This document shows positions 1 through 12,800 of a stretch of 64,000 bases of DNA, piece by piece. Below the pieces are notes generated by a model. That model was given only the letters and a program-made list of their open reading frames with translations. It ran no database searches and was not told where the DNA came from. A program made the position numbers and the translations under genes. Position 1 is the first letter of the stretch. Every line of letters starts with the position of its first letter. This DNA is from Stichopus chloronotus (taxonomy: Eukaryota; Echinodermata; Holothuroidea; Aspidochirotida; Stichopodidae), in contig CM037829.1 of NCBI GenBank assembly GCA_021234535.1, positions 31,778,962 through 31,842,961 of the forward strand, given 5' to 3'.

Positions 1-421
1 TGTTCCAACTCCCATCTTCACAGGGCATTCCTGAGCTGAGATATAAAATGTTGAAGCCAATTCACTAAATTCAAAATGGTAGATTGCACAATAATTTGTG
101 ATGTCATTCTTGTACTACTCAAATTGCCATCTTTGTATTACTGTGTTTCTTCGAACGCCATCACACATTGTTCCAAAATGCGATCATTGTTTTATGGTTA
201 TAGGGTGACTGGGCTATAATACCCCTCTCCTTACAACATGCTAACAAAGAAACAGTAATTGTGTCATTTTAATTTTACAAGGAAACAAAAGCAGGTAATG
301 TGAGTTGTACAAGAAGGCCATCACAGGCTGTTATGCAATCAATGATTCCAAATTTAGTGAATAAATTTCAACATTTTATATCTCAGCATAGGAATGTCCA
401 ATAAAGATGGGAGTTGGAACA
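1..421. mobile_element. long fold-back (MITE-like) inverted repeat
   Basis: Bases 1-18 are the exact reverse complement of 404-421 (tgttccaactcccatctt). Complementarity continues inward, e.g. gctgagatataaaatgttgaa (35-55) against 367-387, attcactaaatt (61-72) against aatttagtgaat (351-362), and gattgca and ttcttgtac further in. Nearly the whole element can fold into one hairpin with arms of about 200 bp and imperfect pairing. There is no coding capacity. Its left end may lie just outside the window, so target duplications cannot be judged. Confidence 0.8.
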
Positions 422-723
422 TTTTGATACATTTTTCATGTTTTGTAATATATGTTTTTGACAATTTTGACTTTAGGTCCACTTTAATTATCTGCAACAA
501 ATGCTTTAGTCAGGACTTGCTTTGTTCCCTGCCAACATCAAGTGTGTGTGAGAATTTCCAGAGAAATTTTTCGTTGTCTTAGAAGTAGTTTGGTGTACTT
601 GAACAAAAGTTCAACCTTAAAAAGTGCTTGATTTTTATCCAGAGAAGAGTGTACGGACCCTGACATTCATTACATTTTTGAGAGGTTTTTCAAATGTATG
701 TGTCTTCCCTTTTCTTCATACAG
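422..723. other. PRKDC intron, nothing recognised
   Basis: Sequence between the fold-back repeat and exon 1. I see no gene or repeat beyond the splice acceptor at its end. Confidence 0.6.
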
Positions 724-819
724 TTTTTCATCAGGCAGTTCCGTAGTTCGATTGAAAACACAGACAGTGGTCTTAAGACTTGGTCAACTGCTGTGAGGGG
801 CTATGGATTTTTTGCTGCA
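724..819 (+). CDS. PRKDC: PRKDC exon 1 of window
   Basis: Acceptor cttcatacag precedes 724 and donor gtaagc follows 819; 32 codons, phase 0 to 0. It contains FFIRQF and the conserved AVRGYGFFA (human AIRGYGLFAG), part of the N-terminal HEAT arm. It is the first exon visible; the preceding exon lies left of the window. Confidence 0.9.
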
Positions 820-3800
820 GTAAGCTCTTTTTTTGTTTGTATATTGAAACACAAGCAAGTAATTTTGTTATTTTAGTCAATGGTAGGGGAAATATGGTGA
901 AGGATGCAAATTCATTATAATTTTGTCTCATCTGAACCCTTGTGATATGTATTACCATTTTGCAAAGAATTTCTTCTCATTGATTAAGTAGTTGCAGACA
1001 TGTGATCCCAATTTTCTTGCCGGGTATGTACAGCTTAGGACACCCAGGGAGTGCTGTTTCTGGCCACCGGGGGGGCTTTTTGCTCCACTCAGATAGTTCT
1101 GCTGGCTCTCACCTCCACCCCCCACCTCACTCCCTCAATTTTCTTTTGTTACATCACACCTGACTTTAGTCATTTTGGTAACACTCTATTATATTTATCC
1201 AATATCCAATGTCTGTGTGGTCGTGTGTCAGTGAAACCTAATTTTTTGTTTTCAGAGGATTATGATCTTATGACCCTTTTTGATGTTTTGCTACCACTGT
1301 TACATTGCAAGCTTCTTTTACTTTGTAAATCGTGTTTTTGTAGAAACTAACAGTGAGATGGTTGTTGTCTAAAAGAAGTGTGAAGCAAGGTTATAATGTC
1401 AATAACTTTGTATTTTTTTTGTTTTCAGCCTTGCAAAGCTTTCCTGGGAGAGAACGATGTTAAGTTTATGTTCACTGAAATGCTTCAGAGAAGTGAACAG
1501 CTTTTCCTTCAGTGAGTATATACATTATTATGAACCAGCTTGTATTTCTTGCCAGACATAATTTTAATTCAATATACTTTTACCTCGCTTTCTTTTGATG
1601 TATTTTTATATTGTTAATTATATTTGTCTCCTGTCTTGAGAACCACATAAAACTCTTGTTTAATTCCTACATTCAGCATTCAGGGAATAAGCAGTATCAC
1701 ATTACTGTTTGTGATCCAGACAGGGTTACACATATTTCTCTAAGCTAGAAGTGGGATGTAACTTTTCAAGACTCATCTCAAGAAGGGTAACCTTAGTCTA
1801 TCGTTGGCCATGTTGCTGGAGGAAATTGCTCAATTTATGGTGCAGATACAGCAATCGTATCACTGCATATGTGCTCAAAAAAAAAAAAAAAAAAAACGCG
1901 TGCATGCAGAATATAACAGCTATTGGCATATCTTTCGAGAGTTGGGACAATTCGTCTTAACAGCCAGGACACCTCCTTTTCCTTTCAAAAGCAGGACAAT
2001 CTTGATTAATCAGGGAAGATGGTAACCCTAGATCCAAAGCTGGTAAATTTAGATAGCAATGCTGCACTTCTTTAGCCTATTTTTGTGGCAGTCTCCTTAG
2101 TGTGCAAATGAGCTTAATGTTAAAAAACATGCAAAGTTCACAATGGTGTAATACCAAACACAACATCTTGTCCCTATCTTTGGTTAAATTCATGGGAATT
2201 TGTAAGAATTGAGCCAGGTCTAAAACTATTGCTGAAAGATATTTTTTGCTGCAAGAAGTTCTGTTGCAATTATGAAGAAAAATTGCTATTATCAAATATG
2301 GTATGCAATTGACACACTTGTTTAGCTCAGCAAGTACAGTACTTAGGCTGAAATAAATAGCTTTTCATATTTGTAACATTAGGCCTTTACCACATAGGGA
2401 CAATTCTTAGTTTGTACTGCGACAAACTTGGCGATGCATCAGAAGCAAGTAGGAACACAGAAAGTGAAGTGGTAGCAGGAAGAGATTAACAGCCAGATTA
2501 TCCTACAAAGTGCTACACACACCGAAGAAAAGTGCTTCACAAACGGAGGGAACATGCTACACAAACTGAAGCAAAGTACTACACAAGTTTGAAAATGCAT
2601 AGCAACAATTGGTGGACTCACTGGTATTTGTGCAAAGTGCTACACAAACCAAAGGAAAGTGCTACATAAAAATTGAAGCAGAGTGCTACACAAGTTTGAA
2701 AATGCATAGCAACAATGCTAACAGGTTGAATTGCTGATATCTGTTAATGCTAGTCTGACAACTTTTTAGCATAGGTCTTAGCTCCCGTTTTAAGCCTGTT
2801 TGGAGTCTTACTTGACTTTTCAGCTAGATTCAGTTTCTAAGATAGTTGTATTGTATAGATTTGTTTTATAATCAGTTGAGTTCTTGTCAGTCACCATAAT
2901 AGCCAGAGGTATATGCAACTCCTTCTCCTAGGGAATCTGAAGTTGATGAAGACAGATTCATGCAACTTCCATACTTTTTGGAGACACTTGCCAATATCAT
3001 CGCAGAATTAGGAGAGGTAAGTCTGAATTTGTGTTGAGCAGACTCAGCTCGTATCATTTGTCTTCCCAGCTTACAATCTCTGACTGTAAGCCTCAATCTG
3101 CTTAGTAGTCGATTATTCATTTTCTGGAATAGCTCTTGACCTGTTCATGTTATTAAACTGGTCCTTAAAGGCTCTGAACATGAGCTAGTCACTGACAGGA
3201 GTCCAGTTCCCTCACCAAAGTTGAGAATTACCCATGTAATTCGTGACCTGTTCTCTGATGAGAATTGAGGTTATACTAAATTGTGGAAAGAGAGCTTTCC
3301 CTGCATTATCTTCAGTGCTAACCTCAGAGTGTAGATACACTTCAAGATCCTTCAAAGAAGGACATACTCAACTTTAATTCTGTTTTCCTCCTGTTTCAAG
3401 AACCCTGATGTCTGCCAAATTCTATATCAAGTTTGAGGGTTTGCACATCTCGTGTATTCTGCTGTTCGTTCTTTGTGGAAAAATCGGCTATCAGTGCCCT
3501 TCTTCAGGGTTGTCTTTGCCATGCCCCTTTTGAGTCTTATTTGTAGCTCTGGGAATGTCATCTGTTTGTTGTCAATTACTGTTTTACATCATTGCCTAAA
3601 AGTTTGTTTCAGACAAATCAATGATGTAGAAATGATTAAATATTTCTTTCTACCATACTGTTAAGTATTATGGAATAGTAAAAGATGATATTAGTTGGTG
3701 ACTGTCATCTGAAGTTTTATCTATTTTTATTTCCTGTCTTAGGTGCCAGAATCTTTCCTCAATTCTTTGGAGCATCTGACGACTGTTGCCTTCAGGAGCT

Positions 3801-6800
3801 ATCCCACAATTCCTGTGAAGTACAGATTTCTAAGTCACAGAGCTTTGTTTCGGATCTTCCTCGTTCTGTACCCAAAAGGAACGAGTCTGCAACAGTTTCT
3901 ATCAAAAGTTGGTTAGTATAGAGCTTTGAGTTAGCCATTTGTTAACAACTTGGCAATTTTATGAAAGTTCATTTCTGGATTTTTCTCTTTGTTGTTGCTT
4001 TATGACTAGAAATCCCTCGTCTAACTTAAGATAAAAATAATTATGGTAGATTACTGCACTAAACCATGCATGCAGATTTTTGTGATCAGTTACAAATACC
4101 TGCCTCATAACAAAAGCTTCAACTTTGGTGTCCTTTGATGTGAGCAACTGTCCCAGCCATCTTACATTTCTAACTTTCTTTTTCAGTATTTCATGCACTT
4201 GTGGAGACGTGCTCACACCCAGTGTTGCTAGATGGAGTAAGCATATGTTCCTATTTACAAACTTTCAATTTGTGGGTGTGTTTGTATGTGTGTGATTGTA
4301 TGTAGACATGTGTGAGTTTGTAGGTATGTACATATGAATTTGAATGTATGAATCTTTTAGTTTGTGTGACGTATATGTTTGTATACATGAGTTTGAATGT
4401 ATGTCAGAGATACCAAGGTGAATGAGTGGCCAGGAGTGAGATAATAGAAAGTGACTCATGATGAGCACAAAGCCAATTAGTGTGAGCTTCCAGGAGCTCT
4501 CCAGTGCAATCTGAGCCTTTATAGGTGGTACACTTTTCTGAGTCTACATTTGATTATCAAAGTTACTTCCATTCACAGTCATGTTGGGGTATCAAAACCA
4601 ACTATACTCTCATTGTCTCTCAGTTTTGCTGACAGTTATTCCATGCATGAAGTTTATGTTTCTGAATGGTTTGTAATTACCATATATATTAAGTAAATGA
4701 ACATTAGTGGGCCACACTGTGGCATTAATTGGTTTCAAATTACAATTTCTGGGTGCATGTCCCGGTGGATTCAGGTCCTTCATCGGTTTTTGAGCAGCCA
4801 GTTATGACACGTAGGCTAGACACGTGGGAAGACTAAGCAAATCGCCACCAACAGTTGCCGCAAAGGGTACCAGAAAATTTTTGTTGAAAAATGTCACCAG
4901 AAATTGCTGGAAATCCCCTTCCTAGGCTCAGTAGGCACTGTTTAAATTCTTGCAGTGCTCCCGGCACCAAAAAAAAAAAAGGGGGTGATGAACTTTCTTT
5001 GATCAATGCATTTGTTGGGGACCATGCCCCATCCCCCTCCTACTTAATTGGATCCATGAGTGGAATCATGGTTCAATCTCCTAACAGTTTAATCATCTGA
5101 TATTGAATCATATTGACATTAGTTTCCGTGAAACAGTTTGTGGAGTAAGTAGGAGAAGTGTCCACTCAGTTCTGTATATGAGTTTGTAGTGTAGGCTGAA
5201 CTAAAGAAAATTATATTTCACTAACAATCACTGCCAGCACACAAAACTCTTAAACCTGTCTATAGCCTACGCATTGCAGTCCCTTTATAAATAATTGCAT
5301 TATGGGATGAGATAAATAAATGTCAAGGGAAATGAAAACGATGAATTTTATCCCACGCTACAAGTGAATCTGTGACAATCAGTGCGCCGATTTTGCCACA
5401 TTCGTTTATGAAACATTACAACTATGCCAGGGGATTTGACTATATTCGTTTACGAAACATTACATTTCCTTACAATAAGGCCTATTTGGTTTACAGAATA
5501 TTATGTAACTGGTGCACTGCGAGCATAACTTTTTTGCAGCTCATTGCAATACATGCAGCAGTGTTGCCACGTTGCGACGATGTGAGTTTGGATTTCACAT
5601 CAGGAATTTTCGAGAAAGTCTGGTCCTGCATTTTTTCGTTTTTGTTGTCTCCAAGATGTGGCTAAGGCATGTGATTGTGTTAGTTGAGCGTGTGAGCGTG
5701 AGTTGTGACTTTGGGATGTGTGGCTCATGCTGCAGGCATGAGACTTGGCATCTCTGCTGTATGTACCTCTTGAGTTTGTATAAATAAGTTTGAACATGCA
5801 TGTACATATGTACTTGTGTGCTTTGCAACTGATGATTTCACACATGTAAACCTATGTCTCTCTTTCACACAATTAGTAAACTTATGTTTACTTTTGCACC
5901 GATAACTTCACATAAGTGAACCTAGATCTGGTACATAGCAGCAGTTGACTATTATCTAGTCATTTTCTGAACCTGTTGCAGAGTTCTCCACAGATTTTCA
6001 AGGTGGTGGGGTGGGGTGGTGGTGACCACTTGTGAAGCATGCATTCGATTGTGAGGCGATTGCTGGAGAAGGGTTTGAGAGCACTGGATTCAACCGCACC
6101 TTAAGAGATGCTAAAGATGCAAAAGAGTGCCTCTTACAGATGATTTCTTACTTTATTTAAAATGGTAGTAGCCTATTGCCAACTTATTTTTAGACGAATA
6201 AAGCTTTGTGGGGGGTTGGGATTCTCTTTGAAGGGTTGGTCTCTATATAAGTAGGGCAGTAATTTTCACTCAGGGAGGAGGTAGGGCAACTCGAAAATCC
6301 TTGTGGAGAATACTGTGTTTATATTGTTCAAGTGATCATAATTTTCATCTATCTGAAATCCCAGTGATTCATAGGACCTCCTTCATATTTTGTCCATCAT
6401 TCGTCTAAATGTGATTGTATATCTTCCTGTGAAGGCTGGTCAAAATAACGTTGAAGATGATGAAGCGGATGAAGAAGATGATGAAGCTGCCCATAGGAAG
6501 ACCACTTATAAAAGTTTCTTAGCTCTTTGGACCAGTTTATTAGACAGCCAATATCTCAAGGTGAGATTACATTCTCTTTGGTTGAGAAAGTGAAATGCAA
6601 ATTGACATATGTGTGAATTTCTCAATTTGCTATCAGTGTGCGTGTTTGCAAGATATGTAAGTTCCACGGATTGTCCTGCTGTCTTTGTGGTTCCACCAAT
6701 TGGTGTTACCTTCAGTAATGCTCTCCTATACAACCCTTGCGTGTGATGTCGCAGTGATACAGTGAAGCGCCCTCAACGAGGGCAAGCTGCTAAGTGTCAC

Positions 6801-9800
6801 ATGTGCAGTGCGTCTCTGCCATTCGATCCCTATGCTCCAGGCCATGATATACATCGTTTGTTTGTTTGTTTGTTTAACCTGTTGTTACGAGACGTCAACG
6901 CAAGTTGTTCATTGTACTCATCTACCTATGTAGCTGTATGAATGTCCAACAAGGTTGACTAACATGTTCCTTACATGCTGATCTCATGCAAATAATAAAT
7001 ATTTGTGAGTGCATTTTATTGACCTGCAAATATTTGTATAATCCCTTCAGTTTATTCCACGTAGTTAATTGATACCATGAGTATGAGCAATTGTAGTCAT
7101 CTACCTATATAGTAGGTCTGTGTACAAACAGGTCAACTCACACAGTGTACCATATATTATGATCTCATAGGTAATAATATGTGGTAATGAGTGCATTTTA
7201 TTGACCTGCAAACAATTCCTATAAATATTTTCCTCTTATGCCGTCTAGGAGATTGACGCCATGGGCATGAACTACGTCGAGAGGAGGAAGATACACGCCA
7301 CACTCTACAATGAGATGATGTCATCTGTGATGAGAATCTTGGCAAAATTGGATCTTAGTGCCTCAAAGACAAACGTAGATGGTGAAATGCAGGTAACTTG
7401 TGAAATGGGACGTTATGTTCATGTGGGACCGAAGATAAGAAAAACGTGCAGGTGGTATGTAGATTAAATACTAGAAGATACTAGAAATGTGGATATTTGG
7501 GAGTTTCGACTAAAGCAGACACTGAGATGACATTTTCATAGGGATATGGTGGACTATTCTTAGCATGATGATCACTGGAATTTCATTCCTGGTCCAAGTT
7601 TGTATTGGGTATGGGCATGTATGAATAGGTAGGGGACAAAGGATATGATGAAAGGGATACATGTTCACAAAGAGAAGACCATGTTCCTGGGTTAGAAATG
7701 TAATTGCTCACCCATCAGAGTCATTTTGATGGTGAATATGGTATTCCTCCTATGTATATGTTTATTGAACGATGACTTCAGCTGGTTAAAGTGTTGTGAA
7801 GTTGAAGTCATACTGCCGAACATTGTCATCAATTGTTGTCAATGGGCGCTTGAGCTCACTTGTGCTTGATAATGTGCTTAGATAAAGATCATTACCCTTA
7901 CAATGTTGATAGCATTGTATGTGTGTGGGTGTGTATGTATGAGTGTCTGTGCAAATAGGTGTACTTTTTAACATGATCTCAAGTGTCACCGAGATGAATC
8001 TCCAAAGATTAGGCGGTAGACAGAGAGGTGGTTTGTTCCCTTTATTTTTACGCGTGGTACCAACCACGGTAAAAAATCGTTGTCGGGCAGGAACCACCTA
8101 TGCAGGCATGGCATTCAGCGGCACTCTGGGTCTACAGGGTTAACGGGAATTATCTGCAGCTTTAACAGGTAAGTATACCGCGGCTTACAGGGATATACGG
8201 CTATAACATAAAATATGTACATATTTCAACGAGAGCATGGAGACCACGCCCAGAATCGAAGTTTGCACTGATGTCCTGTGTGGGCTCTCTAGATATACCA
8301 CATTGCCCACAATCTTTGTGGCTTCTGTTTGTGGTAAAGATTGCCTAACTAGAGTGAATATTGTTTCGCTGATGTTAAGGTCAGCATACTTGCCACCACC
8401 ATTGACTTGTCAACGGCCAATCTTTGTTGGCTCAGCTTTGGTGCCACTGATGGCTTGCTGCTGGACTAGCTTTTACTTTTTGTATTAAAAGCTGATCAGT
8501 AAAGCAAGTGAAGTAGTGTTATTCAACTTGTTGTTTGTGAGGGGCTTGAAGAATTTAAGTTGAATACATTGGTAAGAACCATTCCAGGTAATTGTTTGCA
8601 ATACAGTGTTTCCATTCCAGCACAGAAAGGTAAAGATGGCACAAATTTAGTTGCTTATGTGTGAAGGTAATATTTGTTTTAGGTAGTATTTTACAGCAAA
8701 TCATTCATGAAATAACCATGGTCAAGGTGGTGATCAAAATCTCATTGCTAAAGTAAAGTCTATTAAATATTTTAAGGATAATGTGTGTGTAAAATATAGG
8801 GAAATGATAGTATTTGGCCTGACAAGAATATTATCAAACAGTTTAAAGAAATGTGTCTATTTTATTTTCTACCTGAATTTTCTTTGAAAATATTTCAGGA
8901 CAACAGTGGTCCCACCGATGCCAATACAACTCTTCCATCATCTTCCGACCCTGTTCTTGGTTTGCAAGCCTCGAAGCCTCGGGATTTCCAGATTTTCATT
9001 AATCTGGTGGAATTTTGCAGGTAAGCCTGTTGAATGTTACAATTTTGGTATTGTTAGACTCGTGATACCTGTTGTAGATCACATTGAACTAACATTGGGA
9101 AGGCAGGTGAAGGATTGTGTACACAGAAGTGAAAAACTGTGCCCAATTTCCTGTGAGCAAGATTGAAAAATGCTGATTTCCCTGTGACGTCTTTGTACTT
9201 TGTAATGATTACACTCTGTATGTGTGCAAAGCATCAAATCATTAAATGGTAGAGTCCCATCTTGCATGTCTAAGAGGTAACATAGTAGCAGCTGCATACA
9301 TCCAATGCCACTGAGTACACTAGCATTTGCATTCCTTACAAAGCTGGGATATATTTGGAAGTTATTCAGCATTTCTGCAAAACTCATCTATTTTACTGAT
9401 AGACTCTGTGGGATAAAAACTTGTCCAATGAGGACTTAGTCTCATGGAATAGAAAATCTTAGAGTCTCATTCATGCTCATGCATGCAGTCTGTTACTGTC
9501 AGAGACCAATGGGGGGGGGGGGGGAGCATAACTATGTAGGAAAGTGGCTCATGAGAGGAATCTCCCATTAGCTACTTGAAAAAAAAAAATGCAGCAGAGT
9601 TTATCCATGGTTAAATAAATAGTCAACCACAAGGTCTGTGGGCTCAGAGGCTGTGCTGTAATAATTACCCTATTGTTGAGAAACATCCAAGTGTGTGGTA
9701 CTGTCCATCACTATTGAAATGTGTGCCTCTTATGTGATCACTGTGTTTGCACAGGGAATGACCATGGCCAGGGAGAGATTACAAACTAATCAGTGCACAG

Positions 9801-12800
9801 GAGCAGAAAATCTTTCTTCCCCGACCTGCTACTGGCAGGTCGGGGCAGACTAGCTAATATATTCTCTAATGCTTGCAAGAAATAATGGATTTGCCATGTA
9901 GTATAACAGGATTAGCAACTTAAACCTCAATGAAAACTATGTGAAACCTTTGGTAAATATAAAGTACAATTTACCTTGATCAGATTGGTGAAAGAAATAA
10001 TCCACTACTTCCAGTATTTCAGTAGAGTTTGCTAAGTGTCAAGAGATCGCAAAAATTATAACTTCAAACTAGCTAATATGTAACCTGTAAAATGCTTTGT
10101 GCATGTAACAAAAAAACTAAACAGTTGCATGAAAAGCTTTATCATGTTCAGGCCATCACCTATTAATGACAGAATACACCAAGAAATTGTGAAAACTCCC
10201 TCACTTAGATGTTCCAAGTGTCATCTCACAATCGATGCGCGATCGCTTTTGACAGCTTCAGCGTTTTCTTCTGACAGAGACTTGTTACCTAGGCAACAGA
10301 AGGAGTATTTCAAACCATGGGTGTATCAGTTTGGTCACCAACTGATCCTGCTGTCCACTCGATTCCCGTTAGTGAGCGGATTTTACAAACTGCTGACCTC
10401 CTGCATGGTCATCTGCCAAAGGATCGGCTACTTCAAGGTATTACGCCAAAGTTCTTTTGCAGCATCGTTTTCTTAAGTATTACAACTTTGTCTGACGTGT
10501 CGTCAGAGAGCCCATCAGCCATATGCTGCATCTCTGCAGCTTCCTCTACCTATTCTGATACTGGTTACCTCTAATTTGATCTCTTGTGTACAAACAAGCT
10601 ATAAAGGCACCATTGACCACAACTTCCCTATCAACAAGTTTCTGGAACTACCTGCTAACTCAGCTCATTGTTTTAGATTAGACATGCACCATTGCACAAC
10701 CCTCCCTATTGTACTTATGAAGGCCTGCGTTCAAAATGTTTATTTGGGTTAGTTCAGAGATGGAGAGGAAGAGTAAGATGCAAGAGGATGACTCATGTTC
10801 TGATAAACAAAGTCCAAAAAGTCCTCCCAAAACAGGCAAGTGGCAGGATTTTCAGTTTTCAGATGGTGCAGCATAACAGTAATAGGGAAGTTACCAGCAT
10901 GTGCAGTTTCTCTCTTACCGCTGTGATACTTCGTTTCTATAAAAGGTAGTAGCTTTGTAACTTTTTCGTTCAACATGTTTACAGAAAGTGAAAGGAGACG
11001 TTGATGAAACTCCGGGAGCAATGGAAGTCGATCTCCAAGATCCCTGGAATGAGTCTGGAGGTGATCGTCTGGCTTGTTTTACCCTCTTTGCCAAATTTGC
11101 TAAAGAAGTCACTGTCCGTTTAACCCAGTATAAAGACGACCTCTTGGCGTCGTGCTTGTTCATGATCCTCGCCCTACCTCTAGAAATTGTTCAGCAAGAG
11201 GTTAATAACATAGTACCAGCATTACAGGTATGTAAAAGCTGTTGATAAGTTTCATAATCATATCAGAATTTTCCCACTGTTCTTGTGCACCTTGCACTAT
11301 ATAGACCGATGCACTGAGTTCAGTGATTTATTTTAGGTACTTAGAAAGGAGTGTTTCTGTTAGCGACCATTCCTTGGCACCATAGTTGTCGTCACAAACA
11401 CGAAAACAATTTTTCCTTTCACTTCTGTCTCTCAACAGGCAACATTTAAACTTGGTCTGAGTTACTTGCCTTTAGCTGAAGCAGGAATATCGTCGCTCCA
11501 GTTATGGATTGATTCTTTACCTGTCAGCATTCTCAGATCAATTTTGGAGAAAGTGCTCCCACTCCTTGATGACTACTTGAGAGCTAGAGCGTCAACTGAA
11601 GGTGCTTTATATTTCCACTGTGCTTCATGAGAGCTTTGGTGGGGGGGGGGGGGCTCCAGTGCACCTCTAATAGAAATTACCCCCTCCCGTCCTGAAGTAG
11701 TGTCTGCCCTTTTAAGTATTCTCACCCCTACAAAAGCTCCATTCGGCGTAAAAAAAAAAGTTGACAGCAGGCTGCTGCTGTTGCAAATACATCCCTAACA
11801 TGTTGTTTGGTAATAGTATCTCAAAAGGTTGCCATCAAAAATAATTGCACCACAAGGCAACTTCAAACAAAGTAAAGTTTTACAATAACCACCCCCCCTT
11901 CCCCTTCTCTCCGGAAAATCTGTGGAAGAAGCTGATTTCCAGTCTCTCTTGCCAACACTGGTATGATAGTTATGACACATTTTTAAGGCTAATGTTCTGT
12001 GAGGTAAAGAGGGTGTTCAGAACTTTTATGTAAGGCTGTTGGATTGCTCCCGTCTGCATGGCATCAACGGTGGACATGTGCCACACTGTTGAGAGAATGT
12101 CATTAGTCGCTCGTATGGATTGTGAAACCTTAAAAGACAGAGAACCCAAAACAGCTTCATGCAGTCATCAATGTTGCTCAATCTGTTCAAATTCATGACT
12201 CTGTCGTGACAGAAATAGTGTAAACTATTTACTGCAATTTGTCAGTGAAAATCTTTTGTATGTCTGCAGTGGGAGGGGGTTACTATGAATGCAAATGCTT
12301 TTGAGCAATGCATTTGCCCTCACAGGACTTAGGTAGAGCTTGATCTCTTCAAAGTTGCAGAGCAATAGAATCCGTCAATTTTTTTCCCCTTTGTTTTATG
12401 TCAGTTCAAAGGGTAAGTCAAGAGCCATCAAAATCCACATAGATCTCCCAGTCATCTTTCACTCTCTCCATTGTATAGATAATACTCCAAGTCAGTTCAC
12501 TGAAGGACAGACCACCCTTGGAATGGCAACTGGAAGACGAAAAATTCCTGTCAAACTTCTTAAAGCAGCTGACACTACGGGAAGTAAAGAGGTAGTTACG
12601 AAGTATATTCTGATCTCTGATAAGTTTTGCAGCACAATATTGAGAACTAGCATTGTTAAAAAAAAAACATGCTCTTTGTGCACCATTTCATACCCCCCCT
12701 CTCTTTCATTAAAACAAGGAATAGATTCAAAGCCTCAACCTGCAAGGTTAGATGTACAATGCCTGATGTTAGAACATTAGTAGCATATGATGCGGTTGTA

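Noticed and set aside
10749..11163. Minus-strand frames over PRKDC exon 10
   Set aside because: Shadows of the + strand coding sequence with no independent support.
12340..12780. 146-codon open frame on the + strand
   Set aside because: It merely contains PRKDC exon 12 (12479-12591). Flanking codons lack homology and the splice sites define the real exon.
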